Notes: generated from the letters alone by a model not told the origin. DNA of 64,000 nt from Parundibacterium terreum (GCF_014636315.1 NZ_BMED01000002.1:682001-746000), one strand, 5' to 3'. Shown: positions 54,155 through 64,000, counted from the stretch's first letter. Numbers and translations are program-made.

Positions 54155-57100
54155 CTACAGCATTTCTTCCAGCCGCCCATCGCCGACGATCAGCGCGCCG
54201 CGGATGCGCTTGCCGGCAAACACCTCTGCCAGTGCCCTGCCATAGTCGGCCAGTTGCTGGCGATAATCCGCGCGCTCCATCTCCAGCAGGCGGCGCTTGT
54301 AATCCAGCACCCATACCTCATCGTCAAATACGACCACCCGGTCCAACCTCAGCAACTGCTGCTCAAACAGCACATCCATCTCATTGCGGGCATGAATGAA
54401 ATGCGCAGGATTGAAATAGCGCTCCAGTTCCGGCTGGTCCAGGATGCCTGCAGCCTGGCGCCGTATGGCGACCGCCACATTCATCGCGCAGGGCAGCCAG
54501 TCGGCTATCGCTGCGGCATCGGGCACAGTCACCGGCCATGCCTGCTGGGTCAGCCGCTCCATCAGCGCATGCAGCGCAATGCCCTCCACTTGTTCTTCAC
54601 TCGGTATTTCCACCGCTTCGGCCTCTGCTACCGGCAATTGCGGCGGGTCAAATAGCGCCAGCTCAAAACTTTCTGCGCGCGCCTGGTCTTCCAGCGCGGC
54701 GCTCTCGGCCAGGCTCACCACCGGCACCTGCTGCAGCCGCTGATACCAGCTACCGGCAGTGATGCCGTCCTCTACCTTTCTGTTGGCGATGCCGCTGACG
54801 ACCAATAATTGCTTGGCGCGGGTTGCAGCCACATACAGCAAGTTCCAGTTTTCCTGCGCAGCCTGCGCCTCTTCCGCCTCAAACAGGGCATCGCGCGCGG
54901 CGCCGCGCTGGTCCTTGCGGCCAAACACCGAGAAATGCTTGCGCTCTCCGGGTTCCAGCGGCCACTGGCAGAGTATGCCGACCTGATCCTTGGCGGCATC
55001 GCTATTATTCGCATCCAGCATCACCACAACCGATGCTTCCAGGCCCTTGGCGCTATGGATAGTGAGTATGCGGACCGCGTCCGCCGCACTATCTACCGTG
55101 GATTCATCCGGTGCATCGTTGTCGCCGCCCTGCTGGAAAGCGCCCAGCGCTGCAATAAACTTGGGCAAGCTGGGGTAACGGCCGGCATCCATGTTCAAGG
55201 CCAGCTCGGTAAAGGCACTGATATTGCCTATCACCTGACCGCGGTCAGCCGGAGCAGCATGCTGCGCATAGCGCGCCATCAGGCTGCCCTGATGCAGCAC
55301 CCGGTCCAGCAGATCGTGCACAGGCAAGTCATGCGCTGCCTGCATCCACGCGCGCAGCAACAGCACCGCCCTTTGCAGGATGGGATTTGCACCTTCTTCC
55401 ACCCAGGCCTGCAGCCGCTTCCACCAGTTGTTTTCAGTTCTCTGCGCCAACGCAACCAGATCCTGGTCGCTGGCATCGATGATGGGAGACTTCAATACAT
55501 GCGCCAGCGCGCGGTTATCGCCCGGCGTAATCAAAAAGGTCAGCAGCGCGATCAGGTCGGCCACTTCCAGCGCCTCCAGCAAACCGCCGCGCCGGCTGGA
55601 CACAAAAGGGATGCCCGCCTCGCGCAAGGCCCGCTCATAGGCCGACAAATGCGTGCGGCGGCGAACCAGCAGCATCACTTCCGACCAGGGCAGCACCGTA
55701 CCCGAAGCAGACAATTGCGCTTGCCGAGCCTGCAGCAGCGCCTTGGCAACTTGCCGCCCTTCATCCAGGCGGCGCGCATCCTCAGCCTCTTCCAGCGGCG
55801 TGGTCAGCGGATCGCGCAAGGGGAAACGGCTATCTGTCGGCGCCTGCGCTTCTTCGCTGCCGCCTTCCTCCTCCGCTTCGCTGATCAGCGGCAAGCGCCA
55901 GACATCGCCGGCCAGTGGCGACGCAGTAGTCTGCGCCTTATAGATGGGGTTATCCCGCATGCTGTCGTTCAGCACCGCCACCACAGCCTGCGCATTCCTG
56001 CGGGTCTGGTTGGTGCGCAGCACATGCGCGCCTTGCGCCTGCAGCAGCTTTTGCGCGGCCAGGAATACCCGCGGCTCAGCCCGCCGGAAACGGTAGATCG
56101 ATTGCTTGGGGTCGCCAACGATGAACACGCTGGGACGGCCTGCGTCATCGCCGTAGGCATCCAGCCAGGCTTGCACAATGCTCCATTGCAGCGGATTGGT
56201 GTCCTGGAACTCATCCAGCAAAATATGCTTGTAGCGCGCATCCAGCCGGCTATGCAAGTAGGCCGCGTACTCGTCATTGCTCAGCAAGCGGTAGGCTTGC
56301 CATTCCAGGTCGGCAAAGTCAAACACGCGCTGGTCGGATTTCAGGCTCTGGTAGCAATCCAGGTAGGCCGCCCCGACGGTGAACAGCGCTTCATTGATAC
56401 TCAGTACGAATTTTTCACTGCTGCGGCGCTCTAGCAGCCTCAGGGTTTCAGCCAGCGCCGCGCATTCGTCTTCGAAAGCGCTGGCGCTATCCGGGCCTAT
56501 ATGTTTTTGTATAGCCGCCGCCAGCCCCTTGGTGCCGGTATTGTGTGAGCGCAGGCCGCCGGTGCCGGTAAAGAAGCCGTCGCACAGTGCGCTGAAATTC
56601 TCCAAGCTGGGGCCGGCTGTCAGCGCACTCTCTATCTTGACGGCGTTCTTTTGATTCGGCACCGAACCTTCGCCCAGAATGCGCGCCAGCATATCCAGTC
56701 GCGAGCGCAGGCCCGTATCTTCCCACAGGCCCAGCCGGGCATCGCGCTCGGCATCCAGGCCGCACATGTCCCGCAGCCAGTCCAGCGGCTGGCCGTCAAA
56801 CTCATTGTCGGTGGATGCCCACCATTCCGCGCGCTTGTCGAGGAAAGCGTTCATCATCTTCTGCGCATTGAAATCGCCGACCTCGCGGTACAGGAATAGC
56901 AAGGCCTCTTTCAGCGCCGCATTGTCTGCGTCTTTCAGCGACTGCATCAATTGGCCATAGGCTTCGCGCTGCAGCTCGCCGGTGGCTTCCACCAGACTGA
57001 AGCCGTGCGGCACGCCGGATGCAAGCGGCGCCAGTTGTATCAGGCGCCCAAACCAGCTATGGAAAGTGTCCATCGCCAGCGATTGCGGACTGGACAAGAC

Positions 57101-57499
57101 CTTGTCATACAGCCGCCGCGCCAGCGGCAACACTTGCGCCAGCTCATGCGGCTTGATGCCGCGCTCGGTCAACAGCACCGCCGCCGTCTGCTGGTCTGCC
57201 AGCGCCAGCTCCTGCAATAGCTGCACCAGGCGTTCGCGCATTTCCTGCGCCGCCTTGCGGGTAAACGTAATCGCCAGCAGCTCGGCCGGTTCTGCGCCGG
57301 CCAGCAACAGGCGCAGCATGCGCGCCACCAGCAGCCAGGTCTTGCCGCTGCCGGCACAGGCCTCTACCACCACCGAATGCTGGGGGTCGCAGGCTGCTGC
57401 GGTAAAACTGGCCGTATCGGACGGCGCGCCATTGATTTCATAGGCCGGGGGAGCCGCTGCCGGTGTCGACTGTGTCTGTGCTAATGCGTGCTCAAGCAT
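54155..57499 (-). CDS. UvrD-type helicase/exonuclease, AddA-like
   Basis: A protein of about 1114 residues of the RecB/AddA type. Walker A is ACAGSGKTWLL near residue 47-57, with AITFTRKAAQEMRERLV, the Walker B DEFQDTNPLQ, GDPKQSIYRFRRAEP and RILTIHSAKGLEASVVVMLD. The C-terminal nuclease domain has VWVLDYKRR. With the protein encoded just upstream it should form a helicase-nuclease for double-strand break repair. The start (57499) overlaps the upstream stop by one base; an ORF extension to 57547 is rejected. Confidence 0.9.
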   Translation of the reverse strand: MLEHALAQTQSTPAAAPPAYEINGAPSDTASFTAAACDPQHSVVVEACAGSGKTWLLVARMLRLLLAGAEPAELLAITFTRKAAQEMRERLVQLLQELALADQQTAAVLLTERGIKPHELAQVLPLARRLYDKVLSSPQSLAMDTFHSWFGRLIQLAPLASGVPHGFSLVEATGELQREAYGQLMQSLKDADNAALKEALLFLYREVGDFNAQKMMNAFLDKRAEWWASTDNEFDGQPLDWLRDMCGLDAERDARLGLWEDTGLRSRLDMLARILGEGSVPNQKNAVKIESALTAGPSLENFSALCDGFFTGTGGLRSHNTGTKGLAAAIQKHIGPDSASAFEDECAALAETLRLLERRSSEKFVLSINEALFTVGAAYLDCYQSLKSDQRVFDFADLEWQAYRLLSNDEYAAYLHSRLDARYKHILLDEFQDTNPLQWSIVQAWLDAYGDDAGRPSVFIVGDPKQSIYRFRRAEPRVFLAAQKLLQAQGAHVLRTNQTRRNAQAVVAVLNDSMRDNPIYKAQTTASPLAGDVWRLPLISEAEEEGGSEEAQAPTDSRFPLRDPLTTPLEEAEDARRLDEGRQVAKALLQARQAQLSASGTVLPWSEVMLLVRRRTHLSAYERALREAGIPFVSSRRGGLLEALEVADLIALLTFLITPGDNRALAHVLKSPIIDASDQDLVALAQRTENNWWKRLQAWVEEGANPILQRAVLLLRAWMQAAHDLPVHDLLDRVLHQGSLMARYAQHAAPADRGQVIGNISAFTELALNMDAGRYPSLPKFIAALGAFQQGGDNDAPDESTVDSAADAVRILTIHSAKGLEASVVVMLDANNSDAAKDQVGILCQWPLEPGERKHFSVFGRKDQRGAARDALFEAEEAQAAQENWNLLYVAATRAKQLLVVSGIANRKVEDGITAGSWYQRLQQVPVVSLAESAALEDQARAESFELALFDPPQLPVAEAEAVEIPSEEQVEGIALHALMERLTQQAWPVTVPDAAAIADWLPCAMNVAVAIRRQAAGILDQPELERYFNPAHFIHARNEMDVLFEQQLLRLDRVVVFDDEVWVLDYKRRLLEMERADYRQQLADYGRALAEVFAGKRIRGALIVGDGRLEEML

Positions 57500-60252
57500 C
57501 ACCAGGCTCCCTTGCGGCACAGGCCGCGCATATCGCAGTATTGGCATACCGATTCCGTGCCCTGCGCCGGTAAGGGCGCGGCCTGCTTGATGGCTTGCAT
57601 GTCAGTGATGATGGCTGTTTCCAAGGCTTCTGCCCATTCAGTAAATTCCTTCGCGTCGGCAGAGCCGGTCTTGCCCCTGTCCAGTTCCAGCGCAACATAG
57701 CTGGCGGTGGTCACCGGCACATCCGCCATCAGGCCGTAAAACGGCAATTGATGGTCTTCGCCGTCCTTCAGGCGCTTGCTCAGCGCGGCCTGGGTCCTGG
57801 TCTTGTAATCCAGCACCGCATATTCGCCGATCTCATTCTTGTCCAGCCTGTCTATGCGCCCGCGCAGGGTCACCGATCCGTCCGGCCAGCTCAGCGTGCG
57901 CTCGCGCCAGGCCTCACCCAGCTCAAACTGCCAGCCAGCCTGCTCACGCTCCGTAGCCCATATGACATAGCTGGGTATCACTTTTTCCCAGCGCACGCTG
58001 TAGCCCAATGCAGCAGGGCTTTGCTGCAGGATGCGGTCGAACTGTGCCTTGGAAATATCGCGCAATAGCTGCTCCCTTTGCTCGGCAGGAGTTTGCTGCT
58101 CCAGTAAGGCATCGTGATATTTTTTCAGGATCGCATGCAGCCAGTCGCCGTAGTCTTTTTTCTCCGGCATATCGGACAGCGTATCGATCGCCGCCAGGCC
58201 CAGCATGCGGCCGGCAAAGAACTGGTAAGGACAGGCCACCAGGCTGCTATAGCCGCTGGCCGACAACGTGACCGGCGTCAGTTGCGGTGCGGCCGGCCGC
58301 GGTTGCACAGGGGCCATCGCGGGCAGCGTTTGCTGCGGTATCAGCGCGGTATGCGTGGCCAGCGGCGGCTGGCCGCTGCGCTGCAAGGTCAGGTTCAATT
58401 GCGCCAGCCAGGGGCTGACGGGATTGTGCTCGCCGTCCAGATGGCCCTGCCAGGACAACACGACCTCTGGATTGGACAACAGCAGCTCGGCAAAATCGCG
58501 CAATTGCTGGCGCTGCCTTGCCTCCCGCGTGACCAGGCCGCACTCGCGGCGCACCGCATTGGTAAAGAACAGTACTTCCTGCGGTTGCGACGGCAGATGC
58601 GTGGCATCGGCACCGACCAGCAATACCGCATCAAAGCTACGCAGGCGCGCGCCGTTCAGCGGCAGCATCATCACGCGCTTGTCCGGCCGCGCCACGATGA
58701 AAGGTGCGCTTTCCAGTTGCAGGTTGATGAAGGCGCGCCACTCGGCAAACGAGAAAGGCGCTTCCATGTGCTGGCAATCGCTGCTCAGGGATTGCAGCAG
58801 CTTGATGATCTGCGCACCGGCATTGTCGGCCTGCAGGCTGGCGAACATATTCAATTGTTCCAGCGCCTGCAAGCTGCTCGCGCTCCATTCCCGCAGGCTG
58901 CGGCGCGCAGCAAAGCTGGATGCCTGGCGCGACAGGCCGGCGATCCACTGCCGCTCCTGCGGTAGATTGTTCAGGCTATACAGGATGGCATCCCAGCCGC
59001 CGACCACATTGGCTTTGCGCAGGGCCAGCTCTATATGCATGACCAGGTCGGCCTTGTCGATTTCCTGAGGTACGATGCCTTCCTGCTCGCCAGCATCCGA
59101 CTGGAGACCGGCGGTCAAATCTGCGGCCAAATACGGCGACTTCAGCAAATCCAGCAAGGCTATCGTATCGGCGCGTGTGGAAATCACCTCAAACCAGGCT
59201 GCCAGCGCGGCGGCGGCGCGGGTGGTAGACAGTTTCCAGCCGGTCTCGTCGGCGACGAATACCTGCGCCCTTTCCAGCAGTGCGCGTATGCGTCTTGCCA
59301 CCACGCGGTCTTGCGCGATCACGGCAATATCCTGCTTGCCGGCCTGCAGCCAGTGCAGGATGGTTTGCGCGCCCTGCTGCGCCTCCTCTTCCAGCGATGC
59401 AGTTTCGCACAGCCGGATATGCGAGGTGTCCGCCACCTCCAGCGCAAATTGCGGAGGCCGGTTCGGCACGGCTTCTATCATGCTGGGCCAGGCCGGTGCA
59501 TAGGGCTGTGCCAGCGCATCGTCGCGCCAGTCCAGCAATACCGGCAGCACATCCCGTGTCTTCGCATAGGCCGTCAGGAAGGCGTCTTCCATCGCATCCG
59601 GCGCGGTGGGGCTGATCCAGACCATGTTTTCGCCGGCCTGCCGGGCAATCTGCATCAGTTTCTGGAAACGCTGCACTGCAGCATCGCTATCATCCAGCTG
59701 GCTTTGCCATATCGTCCACACCAGTTGCGCTTCTTCGGACAGGATTTTTTGCGTGGGCGGCGGCATTTGCGCTAGCGCGGTATGCCAGCGCTGCTGCATG
59801 TCTTCCTTCCCAGCCTGTACCGCCGGCAGCAGCGCCAGGCTCAGCTCATCGGATAAGGTCAGCAGGGTCTGCGCCAGCGGCAGCAGATCGGTGTTGCGGC
59901 GGGCGGTGAACAGTTTTTTCAGCCATGCATGCTGGCGCAGCTCGGCGTACAGGCCCATCAGGCGCTCGCTGCCGGCGGTAGGACGCGGCACGCCGGCCAA
60001 GGGCGGCAGCATGCCCAGCCAGGCAAACATCGTATGCACCCGCGGCGGAATGAAATTGCCGCCGATTTCTGCGCCCAGCGCTTTCAGGAACAACTGCGCA
60101 TGCTCAAAGGTAGGCACGACCACCCTGATTGCCGAATAATCACGCCCCTGCTGATCCGCCCAGTGAAGGCGGCCGGCCGCCTGGGCAAATCTGCGCGCGG
60201 CCTGCTGCCAGAACTGGCCGGAAGCTGCAATCAACTCGGGATGGTGTCGCAT
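57499..60252 (-). CDS. AddB-like PD-(D/E)XK nuclease and inactivated helicase
   Basis: A protein of about 917 residues like AddB. The C-terminal nuclease has LRGRIDRLDKNE and AVLDYKTR, the PD-(D/E)XK catalytic residues. Cys residues in SSLVACPYQFFAGRML and CQYCDMRGLC resemble the iron-sulphur cluster ligands of AddB. The N-terminal helicase-like part lacks a clear Walker A. It is translationally coupled to the AddA-like gene. The start is uncertain, with 60252 and 60282 both lacking a strong ribosome site. Confidence 0.87.
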   Translation of the reverse strand: MRHHPELIAASGQFWQQAARRFAQAAGRLHWADQQGRDYSAIRVVVPTFEHAQLFLKALGAEIGGNFIPPRVHTMFAWLGMLPPLAGVPRPTAGSERLMGLYAELRQHAWLKKLFTARRNTDLLPLAQTLLTLSDELSLALLPAVQAGKEDMQQRWHTALAQMPPPTQKILSEEAQLVWTIWQSQLDDSDAAVQRFQKLMQIARQAGENMVWISPTAPDAMEDAFLTAYAKTRDVLPVLLDWRDDALAQPYAPAWPSMIEAVPNRPPQFALEVADTSHIRLCETASLEEEAQQGAQTILHWLQAGKQDIAVIAQDRVVARRIRALLERAQVFVADETGWKLSTTRAAAALAAWFEVISTRADTIALLDLLKSPYLAADLTAGLQSDAGEQEGIVPQEIDKADLVMHIELALRKANVVGGWDAILYSLNNLPQERQWIAGLSRQASSFAARRSLREWSASSLQALEQLNMFASLQADNAGAQIIKLLQSLSSDCQHMEAPFSFAEWRAFINLQLESAPFIVARPDKRVMMLPLNGARLRSFDAVLLVGADATHLPSQPQEVLFFTNAVRRECGLVTREARQRQQLRDFAELLLSNPEVVLSWQGHLDGEHNPVSPWLAQLNLTLQRSGQPPLATHTALIPQQTLPAMAPVQPRPAAPQLTPVTLSASGYSSLVACPYQFFAGRMLGLAAIDTLSDMPEKKDYGDWLHAILKKYHDALLEQQTPAEQREQLLRDISKAQFDRILQQSPAALGYSVRWEKVIPSYVIWATEREQAGWQFELGEAWRERTLSWPDGSVTLRGRIDRLDKNEIGEYAVLDYKTRTQAALSKRLKDGEDHQLPFYGLMADVPVTTASYVALELDRGKTGSADAKEFTEWAEALETAIITDMQAIKQAAPLPAQGTESVCQYCDMRGLCRKGAW

Positions 60253-60546
60253 TGTGTTTTCATTCACTCTAGGGACGACCATTTTATGCGAGCGGCCACA
60301 GGAATTGCCCGGCTTTCCACACATTTAATAAAAATCGGTTATTATTTATCCCATAGCCTGCCATATGACACCTTCCAGTCTAGCGATGCCGTGCAAACCA
60401 CGTCATTTGATCTATTGAATTCGCGTGGAACGCCTCCAAATTCTATTACGCTAGACCAGAAGCTCGGAATGCAGTCACAATAAACGTATGTGCCTGCAGT
60501 TCTGTGGCGTTTTTACCCCTTAATTTTCCCTCTCAACGAGGATTCC

Positions 60547-60873
60547 ATGAGCGAAAACATCAAACACGTAAGCGATGCTTCCTTTGAAGCAGACGTATTG
60601 AAATCAGATAAACCTGTCCTGGTAGACTTTTGGGCGGAATGGTGCGGTCCTTGCAAGATGATCGCCCCTATCCTGGAAGAAGTCGCCAAGGAATATCAAG
60701 GCAAGATCACGATCGCCAAGATGGATGTAGACGCTAACCAGGGTGTACCTGGTAAATTTGGCATCCGCGGCATCCCGACCCTGATTCTGTTCAAGAACGG
60801 CGTCGCAGCAGCACAAAAGGTAGGCGCATTGGCAAAAGGCCAACTGACCTCCTTTATCGACAGCAACATCTAA
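60547..60873 (+). CDS. trxA: Thioredoxin 1
   Basis: A 108-residue cytosolic thioredoxin with the active site [10 protein letters not shown] near residues 28-37 and the cis-Pro in [11 protein letters not shown]. Length is standard. CGAGG about 7 bases upstream selects the ATG at 60547. It is divergent from the AddAB-like genes and followed by rho without a strong terminator, an order common in proteobacteria. Confidence 0.96.
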   Translation: MSENIKHVSDASFEADVLKSDKPVLVDFWAEWCGPCKMIAPILEEVAKEYQGKITIAKMDVDANQGVPGKFGIRGIPTLILFKNGVAAAQKVGALAKGQLTSFIDSNI

Positions 60874-61137
60874 TCTCTATAAAATAGAGACAGAATTATC
60901 TGCACGTGTAAATTTTGTGCATTTATTCGCGTACTTTAGTACAATAGTGACAAGCGCCAGCAGTACAATCGCACGGTTGCACTCGCGGCGCTTCTCACTT
61001 GTATTTCACTAGCATCACCTAGTACTACTATAAAGAACGTTTAAATACCCTTTCTGGCCTGTGTGCCAGAGACTATAATAATCTACACCTCGTAGTTCAC
61101 TCCCCCACCTATCTATCCCATCTCGGGACACTCATAC
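60874..61137 (+). promoter_or_regulatory. Leader region of rho
   Basis: A 264-base gap between trxA and rho with no canonical terminator. A perfect TATAAT at 61074-61079 is preceded at 17 bases by the weak TTTCTG, and TCTGGC..GCCAGA at 61053-61070 forms a small hairpin. A TACAAT at 60940 has a distant TTGTGC. The last 50 bases before the ATG are C-rich and G-poor, as expected of a Rho-binding (rut) region, consistent with Rho autoregulation. This is inference from composition. Confidence 0.5.
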
Positions 61138-62400
61138 ATGCACTTATCAGAACTAAAGGCGTTACACGTCTCAGCCTTGCTAGAAATGGCGATTGGACTG
61201 GACATCGACAATGCAGCCAGGATGCGCAAACAGGAATTGATGTTCGCTATCCTGAAAAAACGCGCCAAATCCGGCGAACAGATCTTCGGCGATGGCGCCC
61301 TTGAGGTCTTGCCGGACGGCTTCGGCTTCCTGCGCTCCCCGGACGCCAGCTATATGGCCTCTACGGATGATATCTATATCTCCCCGTCGCAGATCCGCCG
61401 TTTCAACCTGCATACTGGCGATTCCATCGAAGGCGAAGTTCGCACACCGAAAGACGGCGAGCGCTATTTCGCACTGGTGAAAGTTGATAAGGTCAATGGT
61501 GAGTCTCCAGAGGCATCGAAACACCGCATCCTGTTTGAAAACCTGACGCCGCTGCACCCTAACAAGCCTTTGCAGCTTGAGCGCGATATGCGCGGCGAAG
61601 AGAACACGACCGGCCGTATCATCGATTTGATCGCCCCTATCGGCAAAGGCCAGCGCGGCTTGCTGGTAGCGTCGCCAAAATCCGGTAAGTCCGTGATGCT
61701 GCAGCACATTGCGCACGCGATTACCACCAACCACCCGGACATCACGCTGATCGTTTTACTGATCGACGAACGTCCGGAAGAAGTGACCGAGATGCAGCGT
61801 TCGGTGCGCGGCGAAGTGGTTGCCTCCACTTTCGACGAACCGGCAACCCGCCACGTGCAAGTGGCCGAGATGGTGCTGGAAAAAGCCAAGCGTCTGGTAG
61901 AAATGAAAAAAGACGTGGTGATCCTGCTGGATTCCATTACCCGTCTGGCCCGCGCCTACAATACCGTGATCCCTGCTTCCGGCAAGGTATTGACCGGTGG
62001 TGTGGACGCCAATGCGCTGCAACGCCCGAAACGTTTCTTCGGCGCTGCGCGTAACATCGAAGAAGGCGGCTCACTGACCATCATCGCTACTGCGCTGATC
62101 GAAACCGGCAGCCGCATGGATGACGTGATCTTTGAAGAATTCAAAGGTACCGGCAATATGGAAGTTCATCTGGAACGCCGTCTGGCCGAAAAACGCACCT
62201 ACCCTGCGATCAACCTGAACAAATCCGGCACACGCCGCGAAGAATTGCTGATCAAGCCGGACCAGCTGCAAAAGATCTGGATCTTACGCAAACTGCTGTA
62301 CAACATGGATGAGATCGAAGCGATGGAGTTCATCCTCGACAAGATGAAGGCGACCAAGAACAATGCAGAGTTCTTTGAGATGATGCGCCGCGGCGGCTAA
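61138..62400 (+). CDS. rho: Transcription termination factor Rho
   Basis: A 420-residue hexameric RNA helicase that ends transcription at Rho-dependent sites. The N-terminal RNA-binding part has [20 protein letters not shown] and [17 protein letters not shown]. The ATPase core has Walker [21 protein letters not shown] and [20 protein letters not shown]. The C terminus has [20 protein letters not shown]. Length is standard. No strong ribosome site precedes the ATG. A terminator follows at 62425. Confidence 0.98.
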   Translation: MHLSELKALHVSALLEMAIGLDIDNAARMRKQELMFAILKKRAKSGEQIFGDGALEVLPDGFGFLRSPDASYMASTDDIYISPSQIRRFNLHTGDSIEGEVRTPKDGERYFALVKVDKVNGESPEASKHRILFENLTPLHPNKPLQLERDMRGEENTTGRIIDLIAPIGKGQRGLLVASPKSGKSVMLQHIAHAITTNHPDITLIVLLIDERPEEVTEMQRSVRGEVVASTFDEPATRHVQVAEMVLEKAKRLVEMKKDVVILLDSITRLARAYNTVIPASGKVLTGGVDANALQRPKRFFGAARNIEEGGSLTIIATALIETGSRMDDVIFEEFKGTGNMEVHLERRLAEKRTYPAINLNKSGTRREELLIKPDQLQKIWILRKLLYNMDEIEAMEFILDKMKATKNNAEFFEMMRRGG

Positions 62401-62424
62401 ATTTATTTGGCCTGCCGTACAAAA

Positions 62425-62459
62425 GGGCACGCGGTGTAGACCGGGTGCCCTTTTTTTAT
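62425..62459 (+). terminator. Terminator of rho
   Basis: The stem AAAGGGCAC / GTGCCCTTT with a 14-base loop is followed by a T tract. Confidence 0.85.
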
Positions 62460-62506
62460 TCCATGATCACAAACAAAACGCGCCGGCAAAACAGCGCTTG
62501 CAGAAT

Positions 62507-62944
62507 CTAGCGGATGAAGCGTATCTGGTCTGTGTTGCTCACAAACAGATGGGTTTGATAATAGAACTTGTCAGACACCGTGCCATCGTCCAGATAGGTA
62601 TGGATTTCAACCCGCATCACAGGCCCATTCACCCGGATGTGACGCCCCTTGAGTGCGGCATCCAGATCGCCCACCTCCAGCATGCGCTTTAACTCTGCCT
62701 CCACCGACGCCGGCAGTTCGATCGCGAGATTGCGCTGATTCTGATAATCGTCCTCGGAATTGAGATAGGTAATGCCAGCGCTATGCCCTACCGACTTGAT
62801 ATCCATCTCGAACACACCCCTCACCGGCGCCGGTGCAGCCCGCGCCGCCATGGCAATGGCCCGCTCAGGCCCAGGTTCCTCAACAGCAAAAGCCGGCACA
62901 GCCAGGGTGGAAGCAATCAGGCAGGCGGTGAATAATGCTTTCAT
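62507..62944 (-). CDS. Exported hypothetical protein
   Basis: A 145-residue protein with a signal peptide (MKALFTACLIASTLAVPAFA). The mature part has VFEMDIKSVGHSAGITYLNS, LAIELPASVEAELKRML and a C-terminal VSDKFYYQTHLFVSNTDQIR. It looks like a small periplasmic domain of about 120 residues with alternating beta strands and one helix. No family is recognised and there are no Cys in the mature part. The start has a weak AGGAAC site. Confidence 0.7.
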   Translation of the reverse strand: MKALFTACLIASTLAVPAFAVEEPGPERAIAMAARAAPAPVRGVFEMDIKSVGHSAGITYLNSEDDYQNQRNLAIELPASVEAELKRMLEVGDLDAALKGRHIRVNGPVMRVEIHTYLDDGTVSDKFYYQTHLFVSNTDQIRFIR

Positions 62945-63071
62945 TCTTCAGTTCCTATCTAAGGACACAAGTGCAAAGGCGCAGAGAGAAATACATCAAA
63001 TGTTGCATGAATAGAATAACATAGTAGCAATTTATTTGAATTATTCCCCACCTCCCGCCTCTCTCCGAAAC

Positions 63072-63704
63072 TTACCCCGGCAGCTTCCAGTCAAACCGAA
63101 TCGCCAGCATGCGCAAGATAAAGGTGATTAGGATGCCGGTCACTACCGCCATCGTTTCACTGGCCTTCATCATGTTCAGGGCCAGATAAGCCCAGCACCC
63201 CATGAAAGAACAAGTGGCGTAGAGCTGGCCGCGGCGGAATACCAGCGGGATCTCATTGCAGATCACGTCGCGCAGGACGCCGCCGAAGATACCGGTTATC
63301 ACGCCCATCATCGCGCAGACGAACAGGGGCATCTCGCTTTCCAGCGCCAGCGATGCGCCGCCGACGCTGAACAGGCCAAGGCCCAGTGCATCGGCATAGA
63401 TGATCGCTTTTTCGGTTGCATTGGAACGCAGGTGGCGCAGGAACGGCGTAGCTCCCAGCGCCAGCACGAAGACCAGTATCGGGTATTCCTGGTGCTCGAC
63501 CCAGAACAGCGGCCGCCGGTCCAGCAGCAGGTCGCGCAGGGTGCCGCCGCCAAAGGCGGTGATAAACGCGACGGTGAAGACGCCGACTGCATCCATTTTC
63601 TTCATGCGCGCCTCGATAAAGCCGGACAGTGCAAAGGCCACGATGCCACCGACCTCCACGACATGCAATAAGGTGCTCATCTCAAAACGGATGGGAATTG
63701 CCAT
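63072..63704 (-). CDS. TRIC/UPF0126-type trimeric cation channel protein
   Basis: A 210-residue inner-membrane protein of the bacterial TRIC (formerly UPF0126/YicG) family with about seven membrane segments. Conserved glycine motifs are TAFGGGTLRDLLL near residue 49 and GIFGGVLRDVICNEIPLV near 135, an internal duplication typical of the family. Relatives form trimeric monovalent cation channels. AAGGAAA about 6 bases upstream supports 63704 as the start. Confidence 0.88.
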   Translation of the reverse strand: MAIPIRFEMSTLLHVVEVGGIVAFALSGFIEARMKKMDAVGVFTVAFITAFGGGTLRDLLLDRRPLFWVEHQEYPILVFVLALGATPFLRHLRSNATEKAIIYADALGLGLFSVGGASLALESEMPLFVCAMMGVITGIFGGVLRDVICNEIPLVFRRGQLYATCSFMGCWAYLALNMMKASETMAVVTGILITFILRMLAIRFDWKLPG

Positions 63705-63866
63705 TATTTTTCCTTGTTATTGTTTTGGTAAATATGTTTTTCTTTTGTCAAATATCATCAAATTAATGATGTAAATGACATTATTTTTGCGGATTTTGCG
63801 GCTTATTTTGCAACAAGCTATTGCTTCAGGCCATTGCCACAATGGCGCAAACGTATGATTTTATTG

Positions 63867-63872
63867 TATAAT
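63867..63872 (+). promoter_or_regulatory. Candidate -10 box upstream of the last gene
   Basis: A perfect TATAAT in AT-rich sequence, about 118 bases before the ATG at 63990. No good -35 stands at 16-18 bases, so this is tentative. Confidence 0.35.
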
Positions 63873-63989
63873 CTTCGGCTGGCATAAGGCCACGTAGCAT
63901 TTTTTAACCGGCAAGTGATCAACAATCGGGTCAAGAGGCAAGTCGACCGCCGAAGTGATGATTGGCTACCAAAACTATTTGAGGCAAGC

Positions 63990-64000
63990 ATGAGAGACGG
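63990..64000 (+). CDS. Start of a gene cut by the window end
   Basis: An ATG followed by codons for Arg-Asp, with GAGG about 6 bases upstream. Only three full codons are visible, so the product cannot be identified. Confidence 0.35.

Noticed and set aside
54809..56434. 541-codon open frame opposite the AddA-like gene
   Set aside because: It lies wholly antisense to a gene with clear helicase motifs and has no recognisable domain; the frame stays open because of the codon bias of the real gene.
61672..61700. Possible mutation in the Rho Walker A motif (SPKSGKS)
   Set aside because: It differs from E. coli Rho, but a Ser/Thr at the last position is chemically equivalent and the motif is otherwise complete, so activity is expected to be normal.

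Overview
The window looks like chromosomal DNA of a betaproteobacterium of the Oxalobacteraceae (Herminiimonas/Janthinobacterium type). This is inferred from gene content and order: an aceE-aceF-lpdA pyruvate dehydrogenase operon with lipoyl domains on the E3 subunit, folD-prlC, holC followed by a DUF2486-type gene, zapB-zapA-6S RNA, and an AddAB-like pair next to trxA and rho. No tRNA, rRNA, CRISPR array, phage or transposase gene was recognised.

Layout. 1-6.3 kb: an acetylornithine-type aminotransferase, a Tricorn-like S41 protease and a membrane-anchored alpha/beta hydrolase, the last two separated by a 358-bp palindromic element. 6.3-22 kb: a dense run of small stress and envelope proteins (PA2169-type four-helix bundle, YeaQ-type, two DUF883/ElaB-type, hemerythrin, YihY, OsmB-like and other glycine-zipper proteins, lmo0937-type, CsbD x2, AI-2E exporter, YqjE/YqjK-like, BON). 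It also holds a LuxR-type response regulator, a stand-alone receiver, a sensor kinase and a Crp/Fnr regulator. 22-27.6 kb: an aldo/keto reductase with divergent LysR gene, a GlxA-type regulator with divergent monooxygenase, and an orphan gene flanked by a direct repeat of the lpdA terminator. 27.7-34.8 kb (minus strand): aceE, aceF, an HslV-like N-terminal-threonine hydrolase and lpdA. 35.3-41.5 kb (plus): folD-prlC, a glutaredoxin-like exported protein, holC, a DUF2486-type gene and a dadA-type dehydrogenase. 42-50.9 kb: Lrp regulator with divergent livK-type binding protein, cytochrome c, a Trp-rich small protein, ilvD with divergent LysR gene, lgt, and a crotonase-malonyl-CoA synthetase pair. 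51.5-64 kb: EVE protein, 6S RNA, zapA, zapB, a tandem bicupin, the AddAB-like pair, trxA, rho, an exported hypothetical protein and a TRIC-type channel. The window ends 11 bases into a further gene.

The most notable non-coding signal is a family of large palindromic intergenic elements near 24.6, 41.6 and 50.9 kb, with a structurally related element at 4.95 kb. Copies agree over most of their length, but several hairpin stems have different sequences in each copy while both arms still pair. Other points of interest are an apparently catalytically complete HslV/proteasome-like enzyme inside the PDH operon, lipoyl domains split one on E2 and two on E3, a duplicated lpdA 3' end flanking an orphan gene, and the stress-protein cluster.

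All functional calls rest on sequence motifs read by eye and on family knowledge; no database search was run.
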